Shown: positions 48,901-61,010, counted from the stretch's first letter. The stretch is DNA of 64,000 nucleotides from Leptoclinus maculatus (GCA_032191485.1 JAVDOI010000009.1:18147843-18211842), one strand, 5' to 3'. Numbers and translations: made by a program. The notes: a model not told the origin generated them from the sequence alone.

Positions 48901-51900
48901 AGTCAGGCCGCGATGGACAGCTGCTCCCCTCACTGTAGGTTTGTGGGGGAGCGAGGGCTGGGAGTGCTGCCAATAACCACAGTGATGTCCCTGTTCCCAC
49001 ACCATGTATAAATGACCTCACCTGATTACGTCTTCCCTGCAGAGATAAACTGTCACGGTGCATTTAACTCTGATGGCAGTGCTAGGGTTTATGTTCGTCC
49101 AATCATCACTTATTTGTGTGCAAAAAAAGAAATACAAAATTGTTCAGACATACTGTTGTAGGCTACTTTGCTGCAAATAGTTCATATAGGTACTCGTTGG
49201 TTTGTCTTTTTGTGGTTCTTCAAAACACTGAAGCTTTCAGTGCCAGATGCTGGCATTGCCTTGACCTGAACTGCACTTTCTCTATTCATTTAGTATTCAT
49301 TGTGTGTTATGTAACTAGTTAAGGACTCATGTGGGGTAGCTTTAGAGGCTGCAGCCTGATAGTTGACCACCAGAGCTTCTTCATGTTAAAGACCTACTGT
49401 TTTCTTCACCTTTAAATCACTGAATAAAAAGCTCTCACGGCGTGCAGATTGACTGAGCAGCAATTGACCTCTTGCATTACTCCATTCTTCTAGAAACATA
49501 GACATGCACACTTAAGAGGTACACTTCATCCCCAAAATGTTGTATTTCAATTACTCATCACGTGTTACCTTGAATTCTTTCTTCAAGTATTCAAGGTAAC
49601 ACTGGGTGAGCAACCGATATACAAATGGTCATTTTTACTAATTACATTAGCAAACGATAGAAGCAGGTCAGTCTTGTATATTCTTGGTAGCAGTAGGCTA
49701 ACAGTGTTACACTGTTACAAAGCAAATTAGTTTTTTGGCACACAAACATTATAAACTGTAATAAAAACACATATTTGATAATGGTTACTGGGGAAGCAGA
49801 CACCATGTCAGATGCTGAGATCATGGATATGAAGTAAGCCATTGCAGTTTGATAACCTTGGCTTTTAATATAAGCAGTTTACATTATGCTGGTCTTCACC
49901 TCTCCTTTAGGCTACTGTATGTCCTCTCTCTGCCATCTGTGGTGGATGTGATTTGGGGGGGGGTGGGGGGGTGGGGTATGTCTGGGGGTGTTTGTGCAAC
50001 AGGGACTAGCGATCATCAAAGTGAACAGATTTCAACTTCTACACACCCTGTACGATCCTGTTTTATAAAGTTCACTTCGTTGAATATTCAGATAAACAGG
50101 AGAAAATGTAGTTTGAAAGGACAGAGACGGAAAATACAGATAGTAGAGTCTTATCAGAAGTAATCATAGAATTATTACAGAAGTATATCCAGACTATTGT
50201 ACTATCCATAGTGTCAGCATAGTGTTCTGTCTCACTGCAGAATATCAGGGGACTGCGTTTTATTCACTTGTTCAAATACCAAAACAAAACTTTGTTTCTG
50301 CCTCAGGGTCCAAATTACAAAGTAGATGTCTAAATGTCAAAAATGGCTAGCAGTCACTTTGGCACAGCTTATCATTGTCAAACTTGAGGAGTGCAAATGT
50401 GTTGTGCTTTAAAGGAATGTCATCTTGGAAATATCAAAGAAAAAAAAGATGGTGCAGATGGAACACTGTTCCTTTGTCTTTAGGCAAATCGAGCTGCTGA
50501 GGTTTGAACCAGTAATTCTGACTCAAGCACAGAACTGCATCACTAGAGAGGGGGACAAAGACAAAAAGTATGAAGTGAATCAAGAAAAGATTGGATGTCT
50601 TTGAGTAGTAAACAAACTCTTTCTCTATTTCTCTCCCCAAAAAAAGAAATGCTGTGCATCTGTCTCCTTGTTTCCTTACCTAACTACTCCAGACATCAGG
50701 CTGTTTCTCTTCCTTTCCCTGTGGTTACTTTTAGTCACTTGAAGAAGAGACTCTGCAGGCAAATACGCTAAAACATATCAACATATCACCATGAAACTTC
50801 CCAAGTTGTAGTAAAGTGAAGTAGTTACTTCATTTTTTGTTACAAGCTGTCCTAAATGTCATGTTTAATAATGCAAATGAGGCTTAATATGTATAATTTG
50901 TATGCATTTCCAGAACAGAAATCTAAACCGTATATAAAGCCAGGTTCTAACTTCTTGGTTCATTTTCTTGACATGTTAGTCAAAGGTTTTACAAAAGAAA
51001 TATTGGATATCTTGGTATAACTCTATAAATCTGAAAATACTATCAACAGTCATAAAAAAAAATGTTTTACTAGTAAAATATGGTTTGAATCAGGCTATGA
51101 TGATGAGACAAAGTAATAAAATAAACTTCTGAATTTGTATTTTGGATGTTTTCTTTCCACTAGTCTGAAAAAAGAAGTTATGGAAGCAAGATAGGCCAGA
51201 ATCTCTAAATTGACCAGTGCATGTTTTGCTCATAGTGCAGAGACATCCTTGTAGGGTGGGAGATTATTACCTCACAATAAAATGTGCTGTTGACACACAC
51301 AACGCACTGAGCAGATCAACACACCATTGGATCCATTCCTTACACCTTTACTCTTGTATTTTTGGTTTTGGAAAGGCTTGGGGAAAAAAAGAAAAACACA
51401 CCATCTTCCGAGTATCACTATAACTGCAGAGATCCAAAGCTTGACAGATCTACTGGGCCTAATTAGTTGCTAAGCTATATGATTGGACAATCACTGTTCT
51501 GGGGGTTTGGCAAATGGCTTATTACCTGAGGACCCAATTGCCCCAAAGTAGCTACACTGTTTCCCTGGAAAAACGGGCCAAATATTGTCTGGGAGGACGT
51601 TGTCATGTGTGTGGCATAATCCTAAAACTCAAACAAAGGAATAACTGTATTAATGTCACAAGCCACAATGGAAATGGGTTTCACGCATTTTTAACTGCGT
51701 TCTTAAATGCGTTCCCCATCCGTTTCGGTGGTGTATTTTTACTCTTGTTTCAGGAGTGTGTGTGCAAGCTTTGTGTGTTTATTTCAGTCCCGGGGGGGCT
51801 AGAGAAGGGCAGTACATCAGATAACACGCCAGAACAAGAGCATGGCAAACAGCATCCTCCACATCGAGTGCCCTGTCTGACCGTGCATGACACCAGAACA

Positions 51901-52495
51901 CACTGTTAACAACACAAGAGGAGTCGAAGAAGAACAGACACAGTGATTGCAGACACGTGGGAAAAGAGATGAGGTGAAGAAGTCCTAGCATTTGGTTAAA
52001 AGGGGACAAATTGTGAAAAAGTCACTTTTCAAGTGCTTATGCACATACATGTGTGTGTCTGGAGAGCCTAACAACCCACAGGCTGTGAAAGAAGATAATC
52101 ATTTGTGTGTTAAAGAGATCAGTAAACATGTGATTCAACAAGCCAATCAGATTTGACTCCCCTTCTTATGTCACATGCAGCTCTTTATAATCAAGCAGCA
52201 AAGAAAAACAATGTGTTTTTTAACTTCAGAGCATGTAAACTAGTTTTAGTAGAAACAAAAGCAAAAGTATGAACCTGAAAATGAGCATTATATGTCCCCC
52301 TTTGAGGGTTTACTACAGTGGGCCGAGTCCGATTCTCTTTGTTATCAGTCACCATATATCAAACTGACAATTAGCCAAAACATCAAGCCAATCACAGGAC
52401 CATCACAAAAGGCTATCCCTTGGTAGTAGCAGCATTACAGGATTCAAAGACATTACATTTAAATATTTATGAATAAAAATCTGCTTTGTACTCAC
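45945..52495. other. Long repeat-poor part of intron 2
   Basis: 6.5 kb with no recognised transposon. Poly-G lies at 46176-46188 and a G-rich run at 49955-49976. A 12-bp perfect hairpin (gttaccttgaat / attcaaggtaac, 13-base loop) lies at 49564-49600. The frames at 46490-46741 and 47860-48180 show no family motif. Absence of repeats could reflect regulatory constraint, but this cannot be judged without alignment. Confidence 0.5.
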
Positions 52496-52563
52496 CTCCA
52501 AAGAGTGCTCTCAGTGACGCTGCCAATATGAAAGTCATACAGCTTGGTGAGGATCAGGATCAC
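52496..52563 (-). CDS. sorcs3: SorCS-type VPS10 receptor, internal exon (probably exon 2)
   Basis: Seen: read on the minus strand, a 68-bp open segment is preceded by a pyrimidine-rich acceptor ending in ttacag and followed by a gtgagtac donor. It encodes 22 codons plus two bases, including LTKLYDFHIGSVTES and LW. It starts in phase 0 and its last two bases (AG) join the first base of the 25285 exon to make Arg. Known: SorCS proteins are type I membrane sorting receptors of the Golgi/endosome/plasma membrane route with an N-terminal VPS10 beta-propeller, and this stretch is its start. Inference: it is exon 2, because the first SorCS exon is large, GC-rich and encodes signal peptide and propeptide, and nothing like it lies between 52564 and 64000. 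The paralogue call (SorCS3 over SorCS1) rests on remembered family residues; SorCS2 is clearly more different here. Confidence 0.9.
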
Positions 52564-52808
52564 CTGTAAAGAGAGGGAATTTTACCATTACAATCTTTGT
52601 ATCAGGCCTCCAAAGTAAGTAGTAAATCTCTTCACAGCAGCAGAACATCGTCTGCTCGAAAACCTTCCTAGGAGTTCAAGTTTCTTAGGGGTCCTGTCCT
52701 CAAGTGAGGGTAAGCCTTCCCAACCTGCACCCATGGTCGTGAGCTTTGGGTAACGCCGAAACAATGAGATCACAGATTCAAGCAGCCAAAAGGAGAGCTC
52801 ACCCTGAA

Positions 52809-53040
52809 AGCAATAGTTTTATATGTTGGGGAATAAGCTTTTTTTGCTAAGAGTTAGTGAGAAGAGCAAAACTACTCTACAGCCAGCAGCCGGTAAGCTT
52901 AGCTTAGCACAAAGACTAAAAACAGTGTGAAAAAGCTAAGTTGTCTCTGGTCAACAGTAAAATATTCCACCAACCAGCACCTCTAAATCTCACTAATTAA
53001 TATCTTATATCTTAGACCTCCTGAAGTCGTCCCTGTGAGG
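52809..53040 (+). mobile_element. MITE-like teleost repeat ('CAGCAGCCGGTTAGCTTAGC' type)
   Basis: Contains caatagttttatatgttggg, gctaagagttagtgagaag, cagccagcagccggtaagct, tagcttagcacaaagacta, and caccaaccagcacctctaaa then tctcactaattaa, the ordered hallmarks of a very common fish repeat. The 3' end is not clear. Confidence 0.75.
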
Positions 53041-53079
53041 TTGCCACGCAACCAGCCGGGAGTGACTGCTCCCTTCTAA

Positions 53080-53545
53080 TGCCGTGTTCACACCAAACAC
53101 AGGGAAAACGTTTTTTTAGATGCGAATAGACGGAAAAATGCGAAATTCGCCCCATTCGCGCACCGCTGTGTCGCGTATCAGCGTTGAGATGCTCCTCCTG
53201 TCATCACTGACGTCCTGCCGTTGTTGAATCAGGAAAAGAATGTCATTATGTAGTTATTTCGGCATCCTTTTTGTCTGTTTATTGCAATTAAATCTGTTTA
53301 TGTTGTGTTCATACAGCTGTAGTAAACAGCCGACGTGTGGCTTGCTAGACAGTGAATACAGCTCGATGAAATCCACGGAGCTCCTCTAGAGGATGTTATA
53401 AACCCAGACATGACGGCGTTTAGTTTCCCGGGATATCTGGGACTTCCACAACAAGTACACAGCAGAAATAGTGTTCATTTCTTCCATGGTTGATGGCGGA
53501 AATAAATGGCTTAGTTGATAACGGCTTCCATGGAGATAAGCCACT
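53080..53545 (+). mobile_element. Harbinger-like repeat fragment ('CCGTGTTCACACCAAAC' type)
   Basis: Starts atgccgtgttcacaccaaac and has gcgaatagacggaaaaatgc and gcgaaattcgccccattcgc, as in a known fish non-autonomous family. No matching right terminus was found, so it is truncated or diverged. Confidence 0.55.
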
Positions 53546-53756
53546 CCACTTAAAGTAAAGAGAGTGCCTTTTAAAATATTAGTAGCAATGTATAACAAAA
53601 TTACATGCTTATTATAAATTATAAAAAACATAAATTAACTATATTGAAGAAAAAAAAAGACGACGCAATTAAATGAATAATTACTTGTTTTCTTTGGTAT
53701 TTTTGTCATATCACATGTAAAAGATGATTGCTGCATAATATGTGTTGACAAGACGA

Positions 53757-53835
53757 TGGTGTGTGTGTGCATGTGTGTTCCATAACTAGTAAAAAGCATA
53801 CACTAGATTCCATTATAATAGCATGATCTGGGTCT
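53757..53835 (+). repeat. Decayed single copy of the 25-bp satellite with its (GT)n leader
   Basis: gatggtgtgtgtgtgcatgt, then ttccataactagtaaaaagc and atacactagattccattata ending atagcatg. This parallels the left edge of the big array at 19960-20030 (aatggtgtgtgtgtgtg; ttcataactagttactagct; cacactaggacccgtcatga; tagcgt). Confidence 0.6.
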
Positions 53836-53896
53836 GATGTGACTGTCTTACACCACCAGGTTTATATGTAGTTATACATAATTGTATATATTATTA

Positions 53897-54707
53897 TTAG
53901 TGCTGGGCAACGATTACAATTTTTAATCTCAATTAATCTCATGATTTTTTTGTGAGTAATCGCGATTAATCGCATTGTTATGCGCAAAATTCAATAATGA
54001 ATTAAAAAGTAGTGTATTGCGCACTTATATTTTAAAAGTACTGCTATATGAACAAAAGTGCAATACCATTTGGTTTGCAAACACTTTAAACAAATCAGGT
54101 GCTTTTTAACAGCAGTATTCCCTTTACACAGGAGCAGTTAAAATACAGTTATAATTCGGATAATAGATATTCAGCCGGTGTTCACAACTTTATCTTCATG
54201 TGTGTAAGAGATGCAATTTGAAATATACACCTTGAAAACTGCAAACCTATCTACGTCATGTTTTTGTTTTTATGTTTGTTAAATTATCAGTAGCGATAAC
54301 TAAATGATATGCTTATTATACATATTCCAAACAAAAACACTTTAAAAAGTCTAAAAAAATAATTTAAATTAAGTTAATCATTTATTTTTTTGCTATTTTG
54401 GTCAGACACGTATACAACGCTGATTACCGTAATATGTGTGGTATTTGTTATAAATGTACGCTGGTACATAGAGGGTGATAAGAAGCTGTACATGGAGGGA
54501 CTTAGGACCCAGGGGAATGTAGGTGAAGGAAACAGGAAGAGACGGAAGAGACGCCACACAAACAGCTGTTCACCGCTCGCTGCCTGCCGGTCGGTTCTTG
54601 TGTTAAAAATGTCCGCTTAATAATAAAAAAAAACTGCGTTAACGCGCGATAAAATAATTAATTAATGCGTTAACGCGTTATTATCGCGTTAACATGCCCA
54701 GCACTAA
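53897..54707. mobile_element. hAT-like element ('TTAGTGCTGGGCA' TIRs)
   Basis: Perfect 13-bp TIRs: ttagtgctgggca (53897-53909) and tgcccagcactaa (54695-54707). Inside are the characteristic aatcgcgattaatcgcat and cgttaacgcgttattatcgc. AT-rich flanks show no exact 8-bp duplication. The 54545-54630 block is the inverse of 34800-34880 in another hAT. The short frames (54374-54620) are not genes. Confidence 0.85.
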
Positions 54708-55882
54708 TTAATATACAAAGAAAAAATTAACATAATGAAACTGTTACCAAATATAACGCAAAATATCTTTGAAGGAAACTACCAACCCTAGCTCTAAGGC
54801 TTGTAAAAAAATAACTATTAGCAATAACAGCAAATCTCAGTTTTCCCAACACCTGTTAGGATTACAGTGTTCTGGGAGTCATTTATTACCATTTTGGGTA
54901 TTTATAATAATAATAATGAAGTAATTATTCCTGTGTAACCAATGCTGTGAATAGCACTTTTGAAACGTGATGGAACACGCTGCTATGCATGCTCGCCCCT
55001 GTGGACAAGTCTGATCCAACAGTCTCTGTGTTCACAGCGTTGGAGAGATAATCAGCAGGCGGGGCACTTTGATAAGCACTGTGTTACTGCACAGTCCTCA
55101 GAGCAAAAAACAAGACATGAAGGCCAAGTCTGCCGTGACAGGATCAGTGGTCAGCTGTGATCTTCCACTCTGAGAGAGACTGCTGGTAACATCCATGACT
55201 GATGTTTACCGCTGGGTTACAGGCTGCAGTCTGTGTGTGAAAAAAGTAGTCGAGCAAAAGTTAAAACACAGTTCACACGCAATTATTTAGCATGTATCAC
55301 ATACTAGATGCTATTTGCATGCATCAGGCCATGAGTTGTTTGCTGTACTTCCTTGCCTAAATGACTGCTGCTCTTCCTCATTAGCATCCATGTCTCTCGT
55401 TAGCATTTCCCTCCACGCAACAATCTTATGCTTGTTTAAAGCAACCTGACAAGCTCGACTTGAGTCACTTGGCTGGGAGGGTGTGCAGGAGGTGTGGCCT
55501 TGACTCTTTTGACAGGCGTCAGTAAAGGCGAGATGAGAGGGAACTGAATCTCTGTCCAGAATGGAAAAGAACCGTTGTCCCGGCATCCCCGTCCTTCCCT
55601 ACTACTCATGTCCTTGTGAAGTTCCGAGGCCCGCAGACTTCCAGGACCTTTCCACCTCTGGCCGAGGATTGCTATCCCCACAAGCACTTTGAACAAGCCA
55701 GCCGCTCACCAGGGTTCTTGTGAGAAGATGTGCCACATGCCCAAGGGATCCTCCTACTAAGACTGTGAACATATGTTTCAGGCCAAGCAGTGCGTGCCAG
55801 CAACAGCTCAGTGTTGAATAAGATGAAAATGGATCCTTGCCACGTGGCTGCAATATGGCAACACAAGATGTTCATAATTATA
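54708..55882. other. Intron 1 sequence, nothing recognised
   Basis: Several overlapping minus-strand frames (55311-55875) have no domain or conserved motif. Confidence 0.5.
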
Positions 55883-55890
55883 CTGTAGAG

Positions 55891-55989
55891 CAGGGGTATT
55901 CAAGTCCATTTCCAAAAGGTCCAGATTGAGAAAATCTCCTCGTGCAAAGGTCTGGAACATTACAATAATATCTAACTTGCGCTACTTAG

Positions 55990-56033
<44 letters not shown>

Positions 56034-57012
56034 GAAGCCTAGTAGTAGTAACGTCTCTGTGTAGTAAACAACTGTCAAATAAATAAAAAAAGTACACATC
56101 AATTATATTTTAACAATTATTATTCTCAGTTTTCAAATTTAACTGGATGGATTATAAATAATACATAGAAATACATAAATAAATGTTCTTCTCATTTCAA
56201 GTAAAATGAGGGCTGGATTAAAGAATACATTATATAACAGAAAGCTTTTGAAAAATGTGCATCTTAAAATAAAGTAATTAATTTTAGAGAAATGAATTTC
56301 ACTGAATAGTCCTGCAGCTTTAAATTCAGTTCATTCAGGTGTGAAGTGATGTCAACAAAAAAAAGCCACGATATTATATTTTCTCATCTTCTAAAAAGAG
56401 AAATTAGTGAGCATGGACTTAATCTGTGATTAATTAACCACTTGTTTCAGCTTTATTCTCTCTGTTAGCATCATTGTTGGACAGTGAGTTAATGGAATGG
56501 AATTCCGACCATACTGGGCTTTTGCATTTACAGTCTGTATCTTCATTTCAGGAGTGAGTGGGTACGATTGCTCCATAATTCACCTTAAAAAGTCTATCCA
56601 GTCTTGGTTAAAGATCCTGGACGCTCTGGCCATTCGTCTCTTTTTGGCGATCAAAATGTTATTTAACTTTCATCAACACACATGACGACTGTCCTGCTCT
56701 GCCATCTCTTTCCTCGTCTCTCCCCCGTGTGTCACGGCGTGTATACATATCACTCCAGTCAGGAGTAATACCCATATTTGATTGGCTGAGCTGCATCACG
56801 TGATATGATTTACAACGCATTGGTCGGTGTGTTTCCTGCACCGCTGAACAAGTAACAAGCCGTAAATGCTGGAAAAGCTGCGCCGGTTAAAATAGAAGCG
56901 CTCCGTCAAAATGTTATAATTCTCAATTATCTATCGGTTTTAGGTCCTGGGTCCGGATACAACGGCGTCTGGGTCAGGATCCGGACCGCGGTCCGCCAGT
57001 TAGAGACCCCTG
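55891..57012. mobile_element. hAT element, apparently chimeric, with 7/8 target duplication
   Basis: The left terminus caggggtattcaagtccatt belongs to one common hAT family ('aaaggtccagattgagaaa'). The right terminus ggtccgccagttagagaccc followed by ctg is the mirror of another (caggggtctctaactggcgg). Flanks are ctgtagag (55883-55890) and ctgtagtg (57013-57020). (TA)n of about 19 units lies at 55993-56030. Block 56755-56905 is the inverse of 8965-9115 in a different hAT. No transposase was recognised. Confidence 0.75.
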
Positions 57013-57269
57013 CTGTAGTGTTATACATTTACATCAATAGACAATTTAAATGAATGGTGATATCGTTATAGAAATAACTTTAGAATTATATCAGCCTATA
57101 ATTCAGATGTCAGAGTCAAACAGGATAATGTCAACATAATTATGAAGTCTATTTCATAAAAGATTCTAACTCAAAATTGCTTCAAAGTGAATGAAATATA
57201 CAATCCATAAGTGACAAACTTGTATAACAGCAGACTAACTGCACATGACTGCTCTCTTGTTGCATGGTG

Positions 57270-58020
57270 GTCAACTCTCATCTTTGCAATGCATTATGAT
57301 CTCCTTACAGCAGTTTATAATTCTAGTTATCAGCACACATACATATTCATAATGCTTGATAACAATAATCACAACACATTATAAAGCATTGTATAATGAC
57401 TTGTAAGGTCAAGTATCATAATAATTTATAATGGCTGGTCATTCACTGACATTTGCCATTGTGTATTATAATTCCCATAATGAATAATAATGTGATTATA
57501 CTTACTGGTCATTGGGGGCTTTGAGTGAAGTGAGGTGCAGGTATAATACATTACAAGCTGGTTATGAGTCACAATAGGGATCTATTAGCAGACATGGAAT
57601 ATGATATGATTAAGTATGTTTTCATTAGTGTATAAGCACATTATGCGCCCGTCATATCTCTAAACGGAGCGGGTCGTCTTCACGATGCACCGCCATGATT
57701 CTACAGTTGCCCAGAACGGACAAAAGGAACCCGGCTGTAGAGAGGGCCCTTTGTGGAGACGTTGTAGTTCTCGTGCACGCCTGGCACATGGGAGAAGTTT
57801 CAGTTGCAACCTCACAGGTAGATGCTGCCAGATCCTTCTTTAAGTAAAGTGAAAAATATCAATACATCTAAAACGTCAGTGAGTAATTATGAAGTATTAT
57901 GATACATGATCTTATAAGTCCTTGTATTGATTATTGTAAAAAGCATGATTATTTATGAGAGCTCAAATCTATGATTTGCCAGTAGATTATAGCGCATTAT
58001 AAGTGTGTTTAAACTGCAGA
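57270..58020. mobile_element. AT-rich fish repeat enclosing a second copy of the TAA-type MITE
   Basis: 'cattataaagcattgtataatg' and 'agcgcattataagtgtg' phrases bracket 57583-57850. That inner part matches the MITE at 38799 in order: gggatctattagcagacatg, ttttcattagtgtataagca, gattctacagttgcccagaa, cgtagttctcgtgc-like text and gttgcaacctcacagg. The MITE appears inserted into an older AT-rich element, or the reverse. Confidence 0.55.
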
Positions 58021-59120
58021 GAAAGTGTTGACCGATTGGTGAAATTAACAAACTTTACCCTGTGCAGCATTTTTAACATTTCGTTCATGAATCCTGCTTC
58101 ATAATTCATTTTACTCCATTCAAAGGCTCCAGGGGCATCAAAGTAACCAATCAATGCCCAGCAAAAGATTTCATCTTGAATCCAGCGTCTCTAATACATC
58201 TCCTCTGACTCTTTGTATTTGAGCAATTTCAAAGACTTTTGTCTGCTTCGTTCTGAACAAAAGAGCTGTCAGTGCCTTTCGACTGCAAAATGTCATGGTA
58301 CCCCAGGATTGAGAGTCTCACACACACCACTGAAAACAAGCTTTTAGTAGTCTGCAAACAAATGCCAGGACAGTCGACAACAAAATGGCAGCTGGAACAG
58401 ATAATGATCTAGAAGTGATTAAGCCTCTCAGTAGCATGTCAACAGCTCAGCAATTACTTTCAATAGGCGAGAGCTGTTTATGAGACGCGATGTCAACTGG
58501 TGGTGACGGAGCCGCCATCAAGGCAGAGACACTGAGTGATTGGATAAATACACAGTGAGAAGTTGGTTGAATGTTTTGGATCATAAATGGAGACAAATAG
58601 AGAGCTGAGATAAAGAGGGGGACAACAATAAAGGGTACTGTCATCTGTTGCCTTAGTTTTCCCTCCATAGCAACAAAAAGAACCGGGCTCTATTGATAGG
58701 TCGGTTCACCGTCTTGGTCAAAGGGTTGGTCCACCTGGGCTGTAGCCTACAGCAAAGAAATTACAACATAACAGCAGAATACGGATGGGAAAAGTTGAAA
58801 AAGGATGAAATGAGGCGTCGCTTGCACTGACAAACCCACAGAAAATGTTCACCCAACTTTTTAACGCAGCTCTTTTTAGGCTCTTTTCAGTTTTCTGTCC
58901 CATAAACGCCAAACCTGTTCTCTATTCCGGCGGCAGCAGGCCTCTGTTTCCAGTTGAAAGACCTTTAGAAAGCTCCCAGTGGCAGCACAGACCGGCACAA
59001 AACAGACAGAGGGTCAACTGTGTGATGACCCTCTCAGAGCAGGCCTCTCCCTCCAGGAGCCTGGTGGGAGGAGCCGGCTCATCAGGGAGGTCCAGCTCAC
59101 CTGGTCTGGCTGCAAAACTC
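58021..59120. other. Intron 1 sequence, nothing recognised
   Basis: Frames at 58845-59234 and 58979-59209 partly overlap the next transposon and are not supported as genes. Confidence 0.5.
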
Positions 59121-59123
59121 TAT

Positions 59124-60228
59124 GGGTACTTCTCAAGTCTCTTATTTGTCGTTTCCTCGCTCCTCGATCCTCGCTTGAACCGGAAGTTGTTTCTGCGCCG
59201 CCATATTGACGGCCGTCCCAAAGCTCTAATGTAGCTCGGAGGAGCGAGGATGGAGGATGGAGGAGGGACCTCGGAGGAGCCATGAGCGAGGAACCACGAG
59301 AACAGAGTTCCAGGAAGTCTTTTAACGGGCGACACGCCCCCTCATTGTTCATCAGTGATGTGATTGGACGCTGCAGCTGATCAGACTGACTGACTGAGTT
59401 TAACACCAGAGTGAAGACAGATCACAGAATAAACTCTAGTTTATATTTGATTAGATTTCTGATTCACCGTCTGGTTTAAATATACCGTCTGGTTTAAATA
59501 TATGTTCATTGTAGGTCCGAACAACAAAAATACCACAAACAACTTTCTTCATTTATTAGAAAGATTTGTGTTTTCATGATCTGATATTTCCCTCAATAAC
59601 TTTTATTATGGAAACAATTAAAGTCAGAGAGAGCTTTTTACATAATGTATCATCATCTCATTCAGTCACGTGAGGCTGATCATTCCTGAGTGTTTGATGA
59701 GTTTTATCATTTAAGAGAAACAATAATCATATTCTGGGTTATTTAATAATGACGTCACAGTCACAATTTCAAAACGTACAGACGCAAATAATTCATAAAT
59801 AAGACGATCGCATTCCGCCGGTAGAAATCGATCCTGAGCTTATAAACAGAACACAGTTTGTTAACAGACTACAGAGAGACAACACCTCTACACTGATGAT
59901 AACTGTGTGTCTTTATTAGTTATTAGTATTATTAGTTATTATTATTAAGTGCAGTGATCATGTGAACAGACACAAACTTCTCAAAAGTCTCTCCAGCTGT
60001 TAAAGCCGCTGTGATCAGCTGATCCTCCGTCATCAGAAACAGACGTCGCTTCACGTGACGCAACTGAGGAAAGGACGTCTCATGTCTCTTAAAACATATT
60101 TCCTCATTCCTCTCTCCTCGTATGGTTTCCTCCATGCATCCCTGGTGGGAGGGACTAAGACGCAAGGAAAGGACCCAAGTGAGGGAAACGGGGATGCAAT
60201 TAAGAGAGAGATGTATTGAGATGTACCC
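59124..60228 (+). mobile_element. GGGTAC-type TIR DNA element (left arm of a large inverted repeat)
   Basis: Left end gggtacttctcaagtctctt. Right end, read on the minus strand, gggtacatctcaatacatct. TAT flanks both sides (59121-59123 and 60229-60231). It includes tcctcgctcctcgatcctcg and the CpG-rich gccgccatattgacggccgt. A tandem accgtctggtttaaatat pair lies at 59467-59503. No transposase recognised; superfamily not assigned. Confidence 0.75.
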
Positions 60229-60244
60229 TATGAGCTAGTGGCAG

Positions 60245-60470
60245 TCAGCCAGTCTCTCTATCTCCTTCTCTCTATCTCGATCTCTCTCTCCATCTCTCTC
60301 CTTCTCTCTATCTCCATCTCTCTCTATCTCCGTCTCTCTCTCCCTCGGTCTTTGTCTGTCTCTCTCTCTCCTTCTCTCTATCTCCATCTCTCTCTATCTC
60401 CGTCTCTCTCTCCTTCTCTCTCTCTCCGTCTTTCTCTGTCTGTCTCTCTCTCTCCTTCTCTCTCTCTCTG

Positions 60471-60501
<31 letters not shown>

Positions 60502-60620
60502 TTCTCTCTCTCTCCATCTTTCTCTGTCTCTCTCTCTCCGTCTCTCTCTGTCTCTCTCTCTGTCTGTCTCTCTCTCCTCTCTCTCTGTCCGTCTTTCTCT
60601 GTCTGTCTCTCTCTCTCTCC

Positions 60621-60652
<32 letters not shown>

Positions 60653-60654
60653 GA
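60245..60654 (+). repeat. Polypyrimidine (TC-rich) tract, ~410 bp
   Basis: Almost pure tctctc with atctc, cgtctc, tgtctc and cttctc interruptions. It generates long Ser/Leu-rich plus-strand and Arg/Glu-rich minus-strand frames (up to 142 codons) that are artefacts. It begins 16 bases after the right end of the GGGTAC element. Confidence 0.97.
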
Positions 60655-61010
60655 GAGCGTAGTGGTGGTAAGTGTGGAGAGCGTTGCTAAATGTTTGGTG
60701 ATTTTTCTCAAAACTTTTCTTCAAATCTTTCTTCATAGTTCACTGTGTGATTGAGTTGTGGTGGTTTAAGGTTGTTGTCGGTGTATTTTGGTGTTTTGGG
60801 CGGACAGAGAACCGTCTTTGAGGCATGGAGTTCAGGTTCAGCCCGACCCGTGTGTCCCAGTAGATGCGGTTCTCCTGGCTGTGGGAGACCGTGTGGGACT
60901 TTGGCAATGTAACAAGAGTGTTTTTGTTGGAATATTATCGAGGGGTGGACTTCTATAAAGCTTCATCGGTGAGTTGCCTCGATTTTGTAAATGTTTTTTG
61001 TTGGTTGGTG
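60655..61010 (+). mobile_element. 5' fragment of a Tx1/L1-like LINE (ORF1 start)
   Basis: From an ATG at 60825 the frame reads MEFRFSPTRVSQ and a stop. In a shifted frame it continues as DAVLLAVGDRVGL, the opening of ORF1 in a common fish LINE. The frame then breaks again and similarity fades by about 61000. The preceding 170 bp resemble the 5' UTR. The copy is a dead fragment lacking the polymerase ORF. Confidence 0.5.

Larger units (their letters stand above)
25286..52495 (-). other. SorCS intron 2 (27.2 kb)
   Basis: Bounded by the donor of the 52496-52563 exon and the acceptor of the 25186-25285 exon. It contains the Tc1, hAT and TAA-flanked MITE insertions and both minisatellites. No additional exon with family similarity was found on either strand. 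Confidence 0.9.

Noticed and set aside
57600..57860. CpG-bearing block considered as SorCS exon or CpG island
   Set aside because: It matches the interior of the TAA-flanked MITE at 38799-39849.
59150..59340. GC/CpG-rich block considered as the first SorCS exon or promoter
   Set aside because: It belongs to the GGGTAC transposon, repeated inverted at 61560-61740, and has no VPS10 or signal-peptide coding.
60238..60736. 138-codon plus and 142-codon minus open frames, Ser/Leu-rich and Arg/Glu-rich
   Set aside because: They are translations of a TC simple repeat, with no unique sequence or conserved ends.
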